Part shown: positions 42,394 to 54,277 of the stretch, piece by piece
How positions within the stretch are numbered: the first letter of the stretch is position 1
How the letters are laid out: every line of letters starts with the position of its first letter
Assembly (NCBI GenBank): GCA_038373865.1
Contig: JAXGGA010002253.1
Coordinates: 62,001-126,000, forward strand
Source of the DNA: Uloborus plumipes
Lineage: Eukaryota > Arthropoda > Arachnida > Araneae > Uloboridae
Direction: 5' to 3'
DNA length: 64,000 bases
The notes under the pieces: generated by a model
Database searches by the model: none
Told to the model about the DNA's origin: nothing
Seen by the model: only the letters and a program-made list of their open reading frames with translations
Translations under genes and position numbers: made by a program

Positions 42394-43654
42394 TTTATTT
42401 ATAATCTTTTTAGAAATTTGTTGTTTCACTCTCTCTCTCCGTCTCTCTTTCTCTTTTTTTTTTTATTTAATTTTGAGCAATAGGGAAAAAAGCTGGGAAC
42501 GATATTAATTTTGATAAAATTATTCGCTTTGGTGTGCTTTAAATGCTATTTCTTTATTTATATTTACGTTTCCTTATTTATTTCATCTTGTTTTGCAAAT
42601 GACTTAATTTTTTTATACATAAAAGGTATTTGTTTTGTTGTCTTTGTACTATGTAAAAAGTCTTCTTTGTTCAGATTCGAAATTGTATGGTATGAGAATT
42701 TTTTCTTTTTTATAATTTTGCTCTTCTATTTACCTTTTAGGAAACTGCAAGCTTAAATACTTGTCAAAATTGCTGAACTTAAAGTGCTCCTGCTTAAGAA
42801 TGTTTTTTTTTTTTAATACTAGAGTTTCAAACCTTATATTTTATTCAACATTAAGTTACAACTACGCACTTAATGCATTAATAAGTTATTTATGTATTTA
42901 TTTTTAGTTTATTCATTGATTTAAAAACTTTTTTACTCATTTATTAATTTTAATTTACTAATTAATTTTTTATATATTATTTTGTACTTTTTGGGAGTTT
43001 CTGCTCTATTAGTATTCTTTTTGCATGGTATTTAGTGTGAATAAAAAATCCGAAAAGATAGTCTGAAATGTATACAGAACTATAACTTTTTGATTGCACA
43101 CGTAGAGTAATCAACTATGCAAAGCATAAGAATTTGAAAAGAGAGAAAAATAAAAATTCAAATAAGCAAAGAGCATCATTTCAAACCCTGGTTACAATAC
43201 ATAATTACGAACTTTTCACAAACAAATCCCCCCCCCCTCTTAAAAAAAAAACAAACTTAGTATAGCAAACGTCGAATATGAAATGCTGTAGAAGAGAGTA
43301 AGAAAAAAAAAATAAATCCTCGATGCCATTTAATTAAATGCACACACAACAGATGGTTTTATTTTTCCCCCCTACGGTATTGCTTCCCTTTTGCTCATTT
43401 ATTTTCATTTATTTGTTCTTTTATTTTAAGTTAAAATTGGCAAAATTTAGAAATAGATCTTTTCCAAAAACATGGTGAAAGGGGCGAATGTAAAAGAGTG
43501 CATTGTGAGAGAACACGTTTTGCTCTCCTCTGTAAAAATAAAAATCTCTGGGTCAATTACACTTGGCTGTTGATGGGTTTTGGCTTATCTTTCAAAACTT
43601 ATTCAAATTGTTTCATATAGCCAAAATTTTCAGAAATAAAATTTAAAATTTGTA
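42394..43654. other. AT-rich intergenic stretch, no gene seen
   Basis: Begins with a CT-rich microsatellite (42430-42452), then AT-rich DNA with long T runs. The plus frame 42511-42756 translates to a hydrophobic Phe/Ile-rich string typical of T-rich non-coding DNA. Confidence 0.55.
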
Positions 43655-43658
43655 TTAA

Positions 43659-43896
43659 CCCGTCACCGCCCAGTGTGATCTATTTATAGATCACTTCTTT
43701 TCAGACTTCTCACTGAAAACTATACCTTTTCGTCATTTGTTATTCCAATTAGCTGGTTTCCTATTGGAAAATGGTTCAATAGAAAACCAGCCAATAAGAA
43801 TGAGAAATGATAAAAATGCATAGTTTTTAGTGAGGAGTCTGAAAAGAGGTGATCTATAAATATATCACTAGGATAGATCACTGGGGCGGTATCGGA
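43659..43896. mobile_element. piggyBac-like MITE with TTAA duplication
   Basis: TTAA flanks both ends (43655-43658, 43897-43900). The ends CCCGTCACCGCCCAGTG and CACTGGGGCGGTATCGGA are inverted relatives. Inverted arms continue through GATCTATTTATAGATCAC, TCAGACTTCTCACT and AACCAGCCAATAAGAATGAG-like words. 238 bp, non-coding. Confidence 0.75.
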
Positions 43897-44354
43897 TTAA
43901 GTACGAATGCATTGACATTGACATAAAAATAATAAATATAAGTCCATGACATGTTTTTGTGCTTTAAGGTTTTTATTTTTATTTCTTTTTCCCCCTTTTA
44001 ATTACAACATATACATGTACATATGACCAGAGATATAGCTTGAACTTTTTTAAATCGGGAAAATACTCCTTGTCATTTTTTGTGGGAGTGAAACGTACGA
44101 AAATAGTGACCTTAATATTAATCTATTCTGTAAAAAAGACCAACTTTCTAGGGACGAAATAGAATAAAGCGGTGAAAGAAGATTTTGATTTTTAACGTTT
44201 AGAATGTTCGTAATTTTTCACAGCAACCCCTCATTATATTGTTCTCGTTGAGACAACAAAAAATTGCGATATACCCAAAAACGCAACATAACCACAAAAA
44301 GTAACGATTCAATTAACGTATAAATTAATGACATGTGCCTCAACAAAAAGACTA

Positions 44355-44797
44355 CACTAAACTCTCGATTATCCGCGGGGCGGATTATCCGCAAGTATTT
44401 GTTTCTTTCCCGAGACCCGGGAGGTCTCGGGAAAGAAACAAACACTATTGACAGATTTTTCGAAAAAGTACGAATTTAAATTTTGTTTTTCTTAACATTT
44501 CTTGCCCAAGAGTGCCGATGTACTTCAATAAATTACTTTACATGAGCGTTATCGTAAGTAGCACTTCTTTATAGATTTTATATGCTTGATAACCTCAAAT
44601 ACAACTAATTTTTTATGCTGTACCTACCGTCACTGTTTGTATATCACGTTTTAAATAGCACGCAATTATTTTGAAGCAAACTACATTTTTTATCGTCTTT
44701 ACTCTTTATTTTATGATTTTTTTTTTTTTTTTTTTTTGATTATCCGCGATTTTCGTTATTGGCGATACCAATTCCGCGGACAATCGGGAGTGTACTG
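44355..44797. mobile_element. pogo/Tigger-like MITE
   Basis: Ends CACTAAACTCTCGATTATCC and GGACAATCGGGAGTGTACTG are inverted relatives, flanked by TA (44353-44354, 44798-44799). The CTCGATTATCCGCGG end is characteristic of pogo-like transposons. A second, truncated and inverted copy is at 49962-50215. Confidence 0.8.
44398..44442. repeat. perfect 20-bp-arm hairpin inside the pogo-like MITE
   Basis: TTTGTTTCTTTCCCGAGACC, a 5-nt spacer CGGGA, then the exact complement. No mismatch, in contrast to the decayed flanking TIRs, so it is younger or maintained. Confidence 0.9.
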
Positions 44798-44799
44798 TA

Positions 44800-47297
44800 G
44801 TTATTATTTTCTTTTTCACGTCATAAGATTTTCTAAATAAAAACAATAGGAAATTTCCTTGCCGTGTTCTTTAAAATAAAAATAAATACTTTCAATCTTT
44901 CTATTGTTTCATAGTGGAATACAATTCGAAAGTTATAGCTTAAATTACAACGAATTCAGAAATTTGGAAACACACCAGTTTTGTTCAATAATTTGAAAGA
45001 AAGAAGGAAACACTTTTTCTGAAAAAGGTATAACTTTTTTTTTCTCATAATGTCAAATGCAAAGCAACTTTTTTATTATTTTTGAACTACAATTTTTCAG
45101 GAGGCAAAAATAAAGCGCGATAGATCCGAATCAGCGATATAACAAAGCGCGATGTAACGAGAGGTTACTACGTTAAAAAAAGTTACGAAACATGTCAATG
45201 AAATAATTTACATTCCAATTGTTTTTATCTCGTTCCATTTTCCATGATGCTAAATATCTGTTGAAAATGCAAAGCGTAAAAATACGCTTGACTGAATTGA
45301 TGATTCGGGTTTCCTATTTTCAATGAGTGAAATAAATATGCTTGTAAAGTTACAGTTAAAAGCTTTAAAGATATCTCTGCATAAAATATTATGTTAGGGT
45401 AAAATTTAAATAAATAATTAAATTCATTCTTTCGTTTTTCTGAGTTCATAGATTACAGTTGATTTTGTTCTTTTCAAAATAATCTGTAGATGAATTGTCG
45501 TTTAAACGCACCATGTTTTATTTAACATAATTCATTGTACTGAAAAGTTTGATTTCCCAAAAGTACACAGGGGCTCGTAAAACTTGAGCAAACGTTCTAT
45601 TTTTGATCTTTTATCAATTTTACAGTAAATTTCGTATTTCGTTCTTAAATTATGAGCGAATATGTTGGTAAACCTTTAAAGAAAATATGTAACTAAATGT
45701 TTATCGAAATCAAAACAGAATCGTTTGCTATTTTAATTAAAATTAACTAGTTCGAAAACAAAACGTTGTTGCCGAAACAGAAGTTTCCTGTGTGAGTTTT
45801 TAGCTGAAATGTGATTTGTCGGTTTTTTTCCTGCTCAAATGTCTTTTCCCACGTTTTAAAGATAATCTTTTCAAACATAACAAAAATCATTTTAGAAACA
45901 TTTCACGATTAAATCGTAAATTTTTATTTATTTATTTATGTATTGCATTCTTAAAACATTTTTAGGTTTTACTTTTAAGAGCATTTTGCTTGTAGAAAAA
46001 ATATTGTACTTTCAAACAAACTTCGAATATTTCGACAGGAGAAAAAGCAAAATTTAGAACAGAAGGAGAAATTTCCGTAAGAGAAACTCGTTATTTAAAT
46101 AAGCTCCAATTTAAAATGTCGATGTTAAAAGGAGCAGTTCACCAGGATTAAAGAAATTGCTTTTCGGACAAATGGCTTTTTTTTCGATTTTAAGAATTTC
46201 AAAAACTTTTTGAGCATACGATGCAATTCCGATGTTCTATAAGATTGGAACGAGAAATTCAGAAATTTTTATTCATTTTATTAGGCATTTATTCACACTT
46301 ATTTTATTTATGAATTACATATTTTTTTTTATAAGTATTATTTAATTAACGTTATAAGACACAAATACATGTTTTTGCATTATGTTTATAAGTTCGATTC
46401 ATAATTTAAAATAATAATTTTAAAAACGCTATTTAAAACATTTTTCGTAATTTTATCGGGAATTATTTACCATTTTAAGGTCTTTCTGGGAAAGTTTAAA
46501 GGCGGTTTTTTTTTTTTTTTTTTTAATTTGGAAGGCATTTTTAAAGAATTTTTACGTTATCAACACGTAGCACTGCTCTACAATGATTAACTAGTTTGAT
46601 CTGTTCAGTTTTCCATTATGCACCAGAAAAGTAATTCACATTTAAAATAAACTTCGGACAAAAAAGAACTTAAACCATAGATAAACATAGTTTTCGACTG
46701 TCAATATTTACGCATGTGATTTGATTTGACAGAAACTATAAATTAACTAGATTAAAATAATGAATAATCTCAATTAGTTTGTATAAGCGAAATGTAACTA
46801 AATTAATAAGTTGTGGGAAAATACTTGAAATAATTACAATTTTTTGGTGAGATAAAAATGTAATGTACTGAAAAGAAATGAAAAGATAAACTTTTTAAAA
46901 GCTAAACTGTACTTTAAAATTCGTAGCTGCAGACATAGAATGTCAAAAACTTCATTCGCTATTTCTAATGAAAATGAAAAGTTTTTGTGCGTGATTAAAG
47001 AAATTTTAATGAAAAGTTTAGCACAAAAGTAACTCACATAAAACAATTGGAGACAAAATTAAATAATATCTAAAACATGGAATTTTGAAACGTCATAACT
47101 CGCTTGCAGAAAGTGCAGAGAAATTGGACGTTCCAAATCAGGTCAGACTGCTTCTAGTCTGGCAGCCCAACATGTTCATAAAACAAGCACCGAGAAATAT
47201 TTTTCGCGCGTAAGAAAATAGAACATAATTTCAATTTACCCACAGAATAAATTCAGGAACTTAAAGCTGGTTCCGTGATCAAAATGACAAAGCTCAC
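44800..47297. other. AT-rich intergenic stretch, no gene seen
   Basis: Long T and A runs, no splice-supported frame. Minus frames at 45225-45449 and 46834-47046 carry no motif. Confidence 0.5.
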
Positions 47298-47570
47298 CTT
47301 ATTTCCGTCAAGCAGATAAGAGGTCAGACGCGAAACAAGAGGCCACAGCAATATTCCCGAAGGAGGAAAAAGTCTGGGCTGTCTTTTCTTTTTTTCTTTT
47401 CTCCTTTTTTTTGACGTGCTCGAGCTACGATAAAACACGCGCGGCCGTTCTTTGGCAGTTGTTCGCTCATGTGGAACTGGTTTACCGCCTTCTTGCCGTA
47501 CCATCGGGTTGCCAGAAAGAGAGGAGGACAACAGTCGCCAAGCGGACAGCCAAGAGCAGGCAACAAGTTG
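47298..47570 (-). other. possible first exon or promoter of a minus-strand gene
   Basis: A CpG-containing stretch unlike its surroundings. On the minus strand it ends in donor GGAAATAAG|GTGAGC (47298/47297). An open frame from MSSSLSGNPMVRQEGGKPVP through a Lys/Arg-rich middle to SYLLDGNK reaches that donor in phase 0. A second overlapping frame is also open, so a 5' UTR is equally possible. I found no matching acceptor exon downstream. Confidence 0.25.
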
Positions 47571-47922
47571 CCCTTTGTCCGAATTTGGAGAGCCTTGAAG
47601 TAGGGGGAGGGTGGGTCACTTAGGAAGAGCAGATCACTTCATTAGGAAAAATATCTGTTATTTCGATTAAGTCACTCTAGACGTGTTCTATTCTGCACTA
47701 GTAAATTTACGATGATTCTCTTGCGAATGAGGAGAAATGTGAGGAAAAGTTTATATAATATTCTTCCCCTAAATACAGGGGCGGATCAAGTGAAGTGGGG
47801 CCCCGAGCGGTAAAAGTTTTGGGGGCCCCCCTCCACCCCACTCTAAAAAAGGGGGGAGAAAAAATCCCCTACCCCAAGAAAAAAAACCAATACAGTTCAC
47901 CAATATTTTTTATTTACATACC

Positions 47923-48264
47923 TCATATAAATTTTCGTCTAGATTTAATTGCAGCAAAATCATTAATTATGTTTTCCGTGTCGACGCCGTTCAACGGTTC
48001 CTGTTCAATATACAGTATGGCTAAGTTGTTAAGTCTCTCTTCTCCCATTTTACTACGTAAATAAATTTTTACTCTTTTTAAAATAGAAAACGATCTTTCA
48101 TCTGATGCAGGTATTGTCAAAAATATTTTCAAAAGTGTCTCTATGTTCGGAAATGTGCAATACATCCCTCTAGCAGCTTGATAAATATTATGACACGAGA
48201 GACTTAAATTGTCTGAATTTTCAGATGTTCTTTTGAATGAGTCCTCATTTTCTTTCAGAAACAT
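47923..48264 (-). pseudogene. hAT transposase C-terminal (hATC dimerisation) remnant
   Basis: The minus-strand frame contains IETLLKIFLTIPASDERSFS followed by ILKRVKIYLRSKMGEERLNN and LAILYIEQ, the canonical hATC pattern (LPV..AERSFS.LKRIKT.LRS.M...RL..LA). The N-terminal catalytic part is missing beyond an A run at 48267-48300. ZMYM1-type hAT relatives share this C-terminus. Confidence 0.85.
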
Positions 48265-48420
48265 AACAAAAAAAAAAAAAAAAAAAACCTAAAAAAAAAA
48301 ACTATTGGTACATATTAGTCCCCGGCTACAAAAAAGCTCGTTCGTTTAGCTACAGGTTGCAGTTATATCTAAAATAAGTGCATTCGAATTTTAGATTCTA
48401 GGAGAATTTCGGGGCCCCAT

Positions 48421-49827
48421 CGGGGTTGCCAGATTTAAGAACTGAAAATACGGGACAGGCTCTTAGGGGGAGGGGCGGTTAGAGAGGAAGTTTAAAGGTT
48501 GAATTTTTATAACCTTTACTTTAATATTAAACGTTTTTCACAAATATAAATGAAGAAAAAAATACCCAATGGTAATTTAATAAAAACTTCATTTTTTAAC
48601 ATTGCATTGTAATTTTTCGTCATGAATATTAGTGGGAAAAGGTTTAACACTAATTATTGTGAAAATTCCTATTTCCCTGTTATTAACTCCCTTTTTCCTG
48701 GCGCAGGCCCTTCATTTCAAATTTTGCCAGTGGGAGGGGGGGCAAAAGGTAAACTATACCGAATTTGAATGTAATTATACCAAAAAAAGCAAAAGTCAAG
48801 CCCACTTATATGTAAATACATTAATTTCCCAAAACCAGGTGGGAGGCCATTGACCACCAGTTCTGATGTCCCAAATGACGGGCCTGTCTTGATGTGAATG
48901 ATATAATATTCGCTTCTACTGATGATTAATGTTTAGTATGTACCTTTTTAAAAAGCTGGACGTACCAATGGGGAAATTTGAATGCAACATAATTTTAATG
49001 AGTCATTAACAGAAATTTTGATTACAATTTCATAGACATGGAAAATTAAACCTTACTACTTGAACTCACTATAAGAAATTAACCTAAAACAAATAAAAAA
49101 ATTAGTATTCATATCTTTTGAGGAAAAACTACAGTTTTGTCAATATTATAATATGATAATTATTCGTATATAATGTCGGAAAATTCTTTTTTTTTTTTTT
49201 TTTTTCAATCATATTTGCTACTTGATTTTACTGCTGCAATAATTCTTTCTAAGTTTTGATGGTCTTTAGGTTGCCATAAAGCGCACTGTAATTAATATTT
49301 CTGTCGCTCATTGTAAAAATTATCTTATCGTCACGTTTTAAAACGCGTATTTGTTTGCTAAATGAAATAACATTTAGCTACATCTTTTAGTATAAAAGCG
49401 AAGCGAATTTCAAACGATTGAAATTGATTGATTCAAAAAATCTTGTGAATAATAGTAGCTAAACACATATCTTTCTTTCATAACTAAAAAAATGAGAAGG
49501 GCTTTTTCTACAGTAAGGCATAGTAAAATAATTTACAAGGAGATACACCACTTTTACAACGAACGTTTGTTGAATTGATTGTATCAACAATTTCTAAAGC
49601 TCTAAATGAATAGAACACTAACATTACTTCAGAATAAGGAAGGAAATATTATAATTCAAACAGTTTTCTTATCACTCTATTTCACATTTTTTGTTTTACT
49701 TCATTTTATGCTGCCTCTAGACAGAATACGGGACTTTAGCCGTCCCGTATCAAGGTTCCCCGGGACGCGGGACAATTTTTCAAAAAACGGGACTGTCCCT
49801 TGAAATCCGGGACGTCTGGCAACCCTG
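48421..49827. mobile_element. nested hAT-like element, near-exact TSD
   Basis: Ends CGGGGTTGCCAGA and TCTGGCAACCCTG are inverted, flanked by GGCCCCAT (48413-48420) and GGTCCCAT (49828-49835), one mismatch. Subterminal CGGGACAGGCT and repeated CGGGAC words at 49735-49815. No coding sequence recognised. It inserted into the hAT element at 47776-49901. Confidence 0.75.
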
Positions 49828-49961
49828 GGTCCCATGGCGCATCACGGGTCGACGGGGCCCCACGCGGCCGCTTACTCCACGTACCTTTAGACCCGCCTCT
49901 GCCTAAATATAGGAAAGTTTAATTTTTCTGTCTGATAGTTCAAACAAGAAGAATTCACTTG

Positions 49962-50215
49962 CAGTACACTCCCGATTTTCCGCGGAATCGGGTGGTACGT
50001 TTATCGCGGATAATCCGAAAAAGGCATAAAATAAGGGTGAAAAAGATAAAAAATATGTACGAATAGCGACGATAGGTACAGCATAAAAAATTATTTGTAT
50101 TTGAGGTTCTCCAGTATATAAAATCTATAAAGAAGTGCTACTTACGATAACGCCCAAGTAAAATAATTTGTTGAATGAAGTACACCGCACTCTTGGGTAA
50201 GAAATGGAAAAAAAA
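49962..50215. mobile_element. truncated pogo-like MITE, inverted copy of 44355-44797
   Basis: CAGTACACTCCCGATTTTCC and then GATAATCCG, ATAGCGACGATAGGTACAGC, GGTTCTC, AAAATCTATAAAGAAGTGC and CACTCTTGGGTAAGAAATG appear in reverse order and orientation relative to 44500-44797. The far end is missing. Confidence 0.75.
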
Positions 50216-50230
50216 AAAATCGGGGCGGGG

Positions 50231-50882
50231 GTGAATCTCGGACAAATAGATTTCCGACCTGTGTTTTTTAAGAACAATTTTTGCGCGACAAGAAAAAAGT
50301 TAAGCATCACCATCATTTGTTAGAAATTTTAAAATTTAAGGTTCATACAACATTTTTTCTAATTTTCTAGGTTTTAAGAAAACACTTGGAAATTTATTTA
50401 TTCTTTTTCCAAGTAAACTATTTTATTTTTTAGGAACGAAACATGCAATTATTTGTCAGTTTTGTTAGGGGTCCCCAACAAAGCGGAGCCCTAGGCTACA
50501 TATAATACATAGTAGGTCATGGTTATGTGAGTTTTAGAGCAAAACTTACAATAACTGTAGATTTATAAACAAATATTACAAACCTGAAATAAATGATTTT
50601 TCCAAGTGAATTTCAAGCACTTATGACATTTTCCGCTACATTTTCTCTCTAGATCTCTTGGACAAAAGTTTAAACGTCCTCTTTTTTCGGCATTAGTCGC
50701 CAGTGACTCCGAGGGTCTTGTGTGCAAAAAATGCAAATTTGGGGAAAATAAAATTCAATAAGAACAGAATAATAGCATTTATGTGCATAAAAAATTAAAA
50801 GAATAAAAGTCACACAATGCCATTAAAAACAAATGGTTGATTAACAAGAAAAATAAATAGAAATTGGATGGGGTCATATATG
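50231..50882. other. intergenic, no gene seen
   Basis: AT-rich, with one hAT-like word set near 50465-50495 (GGGGTCCCCAACAAAGCGGA, CCCTAGGC) that I could not pair with a partner end. Confidence 0.5.
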
Positions 50883-50890
50883 ACCCCAGG

Positions 50891-51473
50891 CAGGGCCGTA
50901 TTTAAGGGATGGATTTTCAGGGTTCAAACCCCCTCCGAAAATTTTCAAAACCATAACAAAAATGCTTTTCATAGCTTCTCACTGGAAAAAATATTGTTGC
51001 TATTTTATTTCAGTTTTCTTATTTACTTTGAAACTGCATTTGAAAAATGAAATAGTGTTTTTCTGCATATGTATTTTTATTGTAGTTATTGCAAACATAA
51101 TTTCTTAACAATACACCCTTCATTTCGAATTTTAAATGTCACTAAAAAAACATCAAAATTCTTCAAATTCGTAGGTACCAAAATCTAGATTTAACACATC
51201 TTATAAGTGTCCCCCCCCCCCCCGTAAGATAGAAATTTTACAAGTACTCCCTCGAATGCGCATCTATAAGTAAACTCATCTATCTAGATTTTTCTTTTCT
51301 TCAATGAACAGATGAGTACATTTTTACATTTTTCGTGTTAATACCCTTTTAACATCTAGTGTAACAAAAATCAATAGAACATGAAATCAAATTTTATTTA
51401 TTGACTGTATAGATTTCAGGAGAAATAGGTTAGGTAAAACCCTCCCCGAAACTAAGGTCGGGTTACGGCCCTG
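50891..51473. mobile_element. hAT MITE with exact TSD (CAGGGCCGTA family)
   Basis: Starts CAGGGCCGTATTTAAGGG and ends GGGTTACGGCCCTG; ACCCCAGG is duplicated at 50883-50890 and 51474-51481. 583 bp, non-coding. Same family as the end at 28117-28243. Confidence 0.85.
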
Positions 51474-51481
51474 ACCCCAGG

Positions 51482-54277
51482 GACCCACGAGGATTAAGAA
51501 AAGCATAAATTGAGACACCGCAGTCACAACAAGACTCAATCACAATGGCTTCTCGAGCTCCTTTTGCATCGCTTGACTTTTCATGGCGGTAACCTTATTC
51601 TCTGTATCTCTTTCAGTTCCTTTTTTGTACACTAATGATCATTATAGCCAGACACACATGTAATTTTATTCGTATTACGCAAAGCAATTTTAAACCAATT
51701 TGCGAAAACCGTCTGTTACTTTTCCATGCTCTCCCAAAAAACCACGTTTTTCTCTCTCTCTCTCTCCCCCTCCTCCCTTACAATAGGCTGAAAGCTCTTG
51801 TATCAGACACCAAAAACGTTTCCCTTCGCTAAATGTTCTTTACATTTAACCTTTCCACTTTTCCTCTATTTACATGTTGACCTATTTTACTTGTTATATT
51901 TTTATTTCGTTTAATTTGTATATTTATTATTAGATTATTTTCTAATTTATGTTATCTTTTCATATTTTTCTCCAGCAACAAACCAATTGTGATGATGTAA
52001 AACGTTTATCTTTACATAAATAACGACAGTGGTGATGATGATAATTACAATGATTATCATGATAATGATAGTGATGATGATGATGATGATAAATAAAATA
52101 GCTATTAAAGTACAAATTTGCACAAATATTGCGTATCCTTTTGCAATATTTTTGCAACATTGCTTCATTAATGTTAATTTTAGCATACATAGATCAATTA
52201 CCGCTTCATCTTTTAATGTTTTTCTCCAGTGCTAGACTTACGCTGATAAACAAAGACTTTGACAAACAATCATAGTGTTCATAATTTTTGTCTTTGATTT
52301 CAAATTTCCAATCCGAATTTTTTCACCACCAACAGTTTCTGTGCAGTCATAGGTTTTGGGTTTTTACTTTCCCCATGTGTTTCTGTAACACAATATTTTA
52401 AAAACTCATAGATCGCAATTCAAATTGTCATGAAGACAAAAAGAAAAAATGTGGGAATCAGACAAATTTGTTTTTACTGCAGTGGCGACATTTGATCCGT
52501 CTATCACTAATCACTGACACCAATTATCATGATATGTTTTACCTGAATTGAATTAGTTTCTGTGTGCTTACATTAGAATGCAAACATAAAAAATTCATAG
52601 ATTTTTACTCTCAGGAAAATAGTTTAGCACTCTCTAATGGTATTGATTCTGTAATGGATATGTTCGTATTTGAACATAAAACAGGTTAGGTGATTCTTGG
52701 TATTAATAACTTCCAAAGTAAGTTATAAAAGTTTGCAGTTATATACTGTGAAACTGTAAATTACTAAATGAAATTACGTCTTTACAACCACTTACAAAAA
52801 GAAAATCTTATTGTCTTCATGTTTTTTTTTTTTCTTTTTTTGTAATTTGAGTTTTTGAAGTGCGTTATTTCAATTTGTGTGTGTGTGTGTGTTTAACATT
52901 TTTTGCATTTTGTATCTGCATGTTTTCCACTAAACTTTATGATTTGATACTTCGTACTTACACAGCATTTGTGCCTAATAGTTCTTAGAGGAAAATTCTA
53001 ATTTTTGTTAATTTATACTTTCTTCTTTTCTTTCATTTTCGTTACATTTAAACGTTCTGATCTCAATACTTTTACGATTACATTCACTGATTTGCCACGT
53101 AAATCAAAGCTAAAATACTTCGGATTTTTATTTTTTGTACGATTTTACTGGATTAATTTATGTTTTGAAATTTTGCATTTAGTAGTTGGCATTTTTGTGC
53201 TTTTTTAAATATTTTTCACATTAAATTTCTATTTTTTTGTGCTAAGTGTTTTCAGATTAAGTTTAAATTTGTTTATTTTTCTCTTTGCAGTTTTACAAAT
53301 TCATTCTGAGTTTTGTTGTCTGGTTTAAATTATATCACTTCCTGATTACTGATTTTGCATTTAGAACAAAGTTTTATTAGATTAATATTAGTTTTGAGCT
53401 TTAAAATTGAAAAAGTTTTGCATCTTTAATTCTAAGTTTTGCAATTTCCGTCTACGTTTTATCATTTCGTGGCCCTTCCCCTTTTACATTGTTTTTGTTG
53501 GGTTTTATTCTATGAATCTTATTTTTAATCTCTTGGACTTCAAAGATTTTGCATGTATTATTCTAAGTCTGGTTTGTGATTCAAAATTTCATCATTTCGT
53601 GATACTTTTACATTTATTTCTAAGTTGCCTTAAGTTACTAAGTTACTTTTTCTACTGAGTTTCATTGGATGAATCAAACCTTTTTTAGTTTCCAATTAGT
53701 AGTGTTACATTTTTGTTCTAAGATTTACTATTGCTTATTTTTCGCGATTAGTAGTTTTGTATTTTATTTTTCTGTTACTATCTTCAATTACCTGAATCTT
53801 AGTTTGAGTCTAAAAGTTTTGCATTCTCATTCTAAGTTATGTTATCGAAGACTAAGTTTGCTATCGACTTTCAGTACCTATGGGGTCTAGCGCCCCCGGC
53901 AAATTTCAGAATTTGTGCCCTGCCCCCCTCAGGGCCATAAGATTCCAAGGGCGGATACAAGGGAGGGGCGATGGGGCGATCGCCTCCTCCCTTGAGAGAC
54001 TCTTCTGCTGAAGTTTTTCGACTTTGAAGTTCGAAAAAGGCAATTTTTTTATGATCTTCGATGATACTATGAGAAATAGTTGTGATTCGGGGCTCTGATC
54101 TGGATTTTTTTCGAAATTGAAGACAGACACATTTGTAATAAACATGTGTTAACCAGTATATGTGGTAACAAAAAAAGACAATCGCCCCTCCCTTGGAGCA
54201 TTTCTGGATCTGCCCTTGTGAGATTCCACTGTTTCCTTATTCGAAAATTTTTGATTGATTAATTGGGCAAATTTAAA
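51482..54277. other. T-rich region with microsatellites and decayed repeats, no gene seen
   Basis: Contains (CT)n near 51751-51770, a GAT/ATG-rich run at 52029-52090, and (TG)n at 52876-52893. From about 53290 to 53880, recurring TTCTAAGTTTTGC-like words look like an old degraded tandem family. CGATCGCC-type GC words near 53930-54200 (GGAGGGGCGATGGGGCGATC, CAATCGCCCCTCCCTTGG) suggest another small inverted element. Overlapping plus frames here are Phe-rich strings without motifs. Confidence 0.5.

Larger units (their letters stand above)
47776..49901 (-). mobile_element. hAT element with exact TSD and hATC remnant
   Basis: Left end CAGGGGCGGATCAAGTG, right end complement CCGCCTCTG, and CCTAAATA duplicated at 47768-47775 and 49902-49909. 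Near the left end on the minus strand lies the transposase C-terminal domain. The rest of the transposase is gone, and a second hAT-like element is nested within (48421-49827). Confidence 0.85.

Noticed and set aside
51947..52235. Ile/His-rich frames of 68-79 codons
   Set aside because: Produced by the GAT/ATG microsatellite.
52250..53890. Cluster of hydrophobic plus-strand frames suggesting a membrane protein
   Set aside because: Phe/Leu/Ser strings from T-rich decayed repeats, each frame short and unsupported by splice sites.
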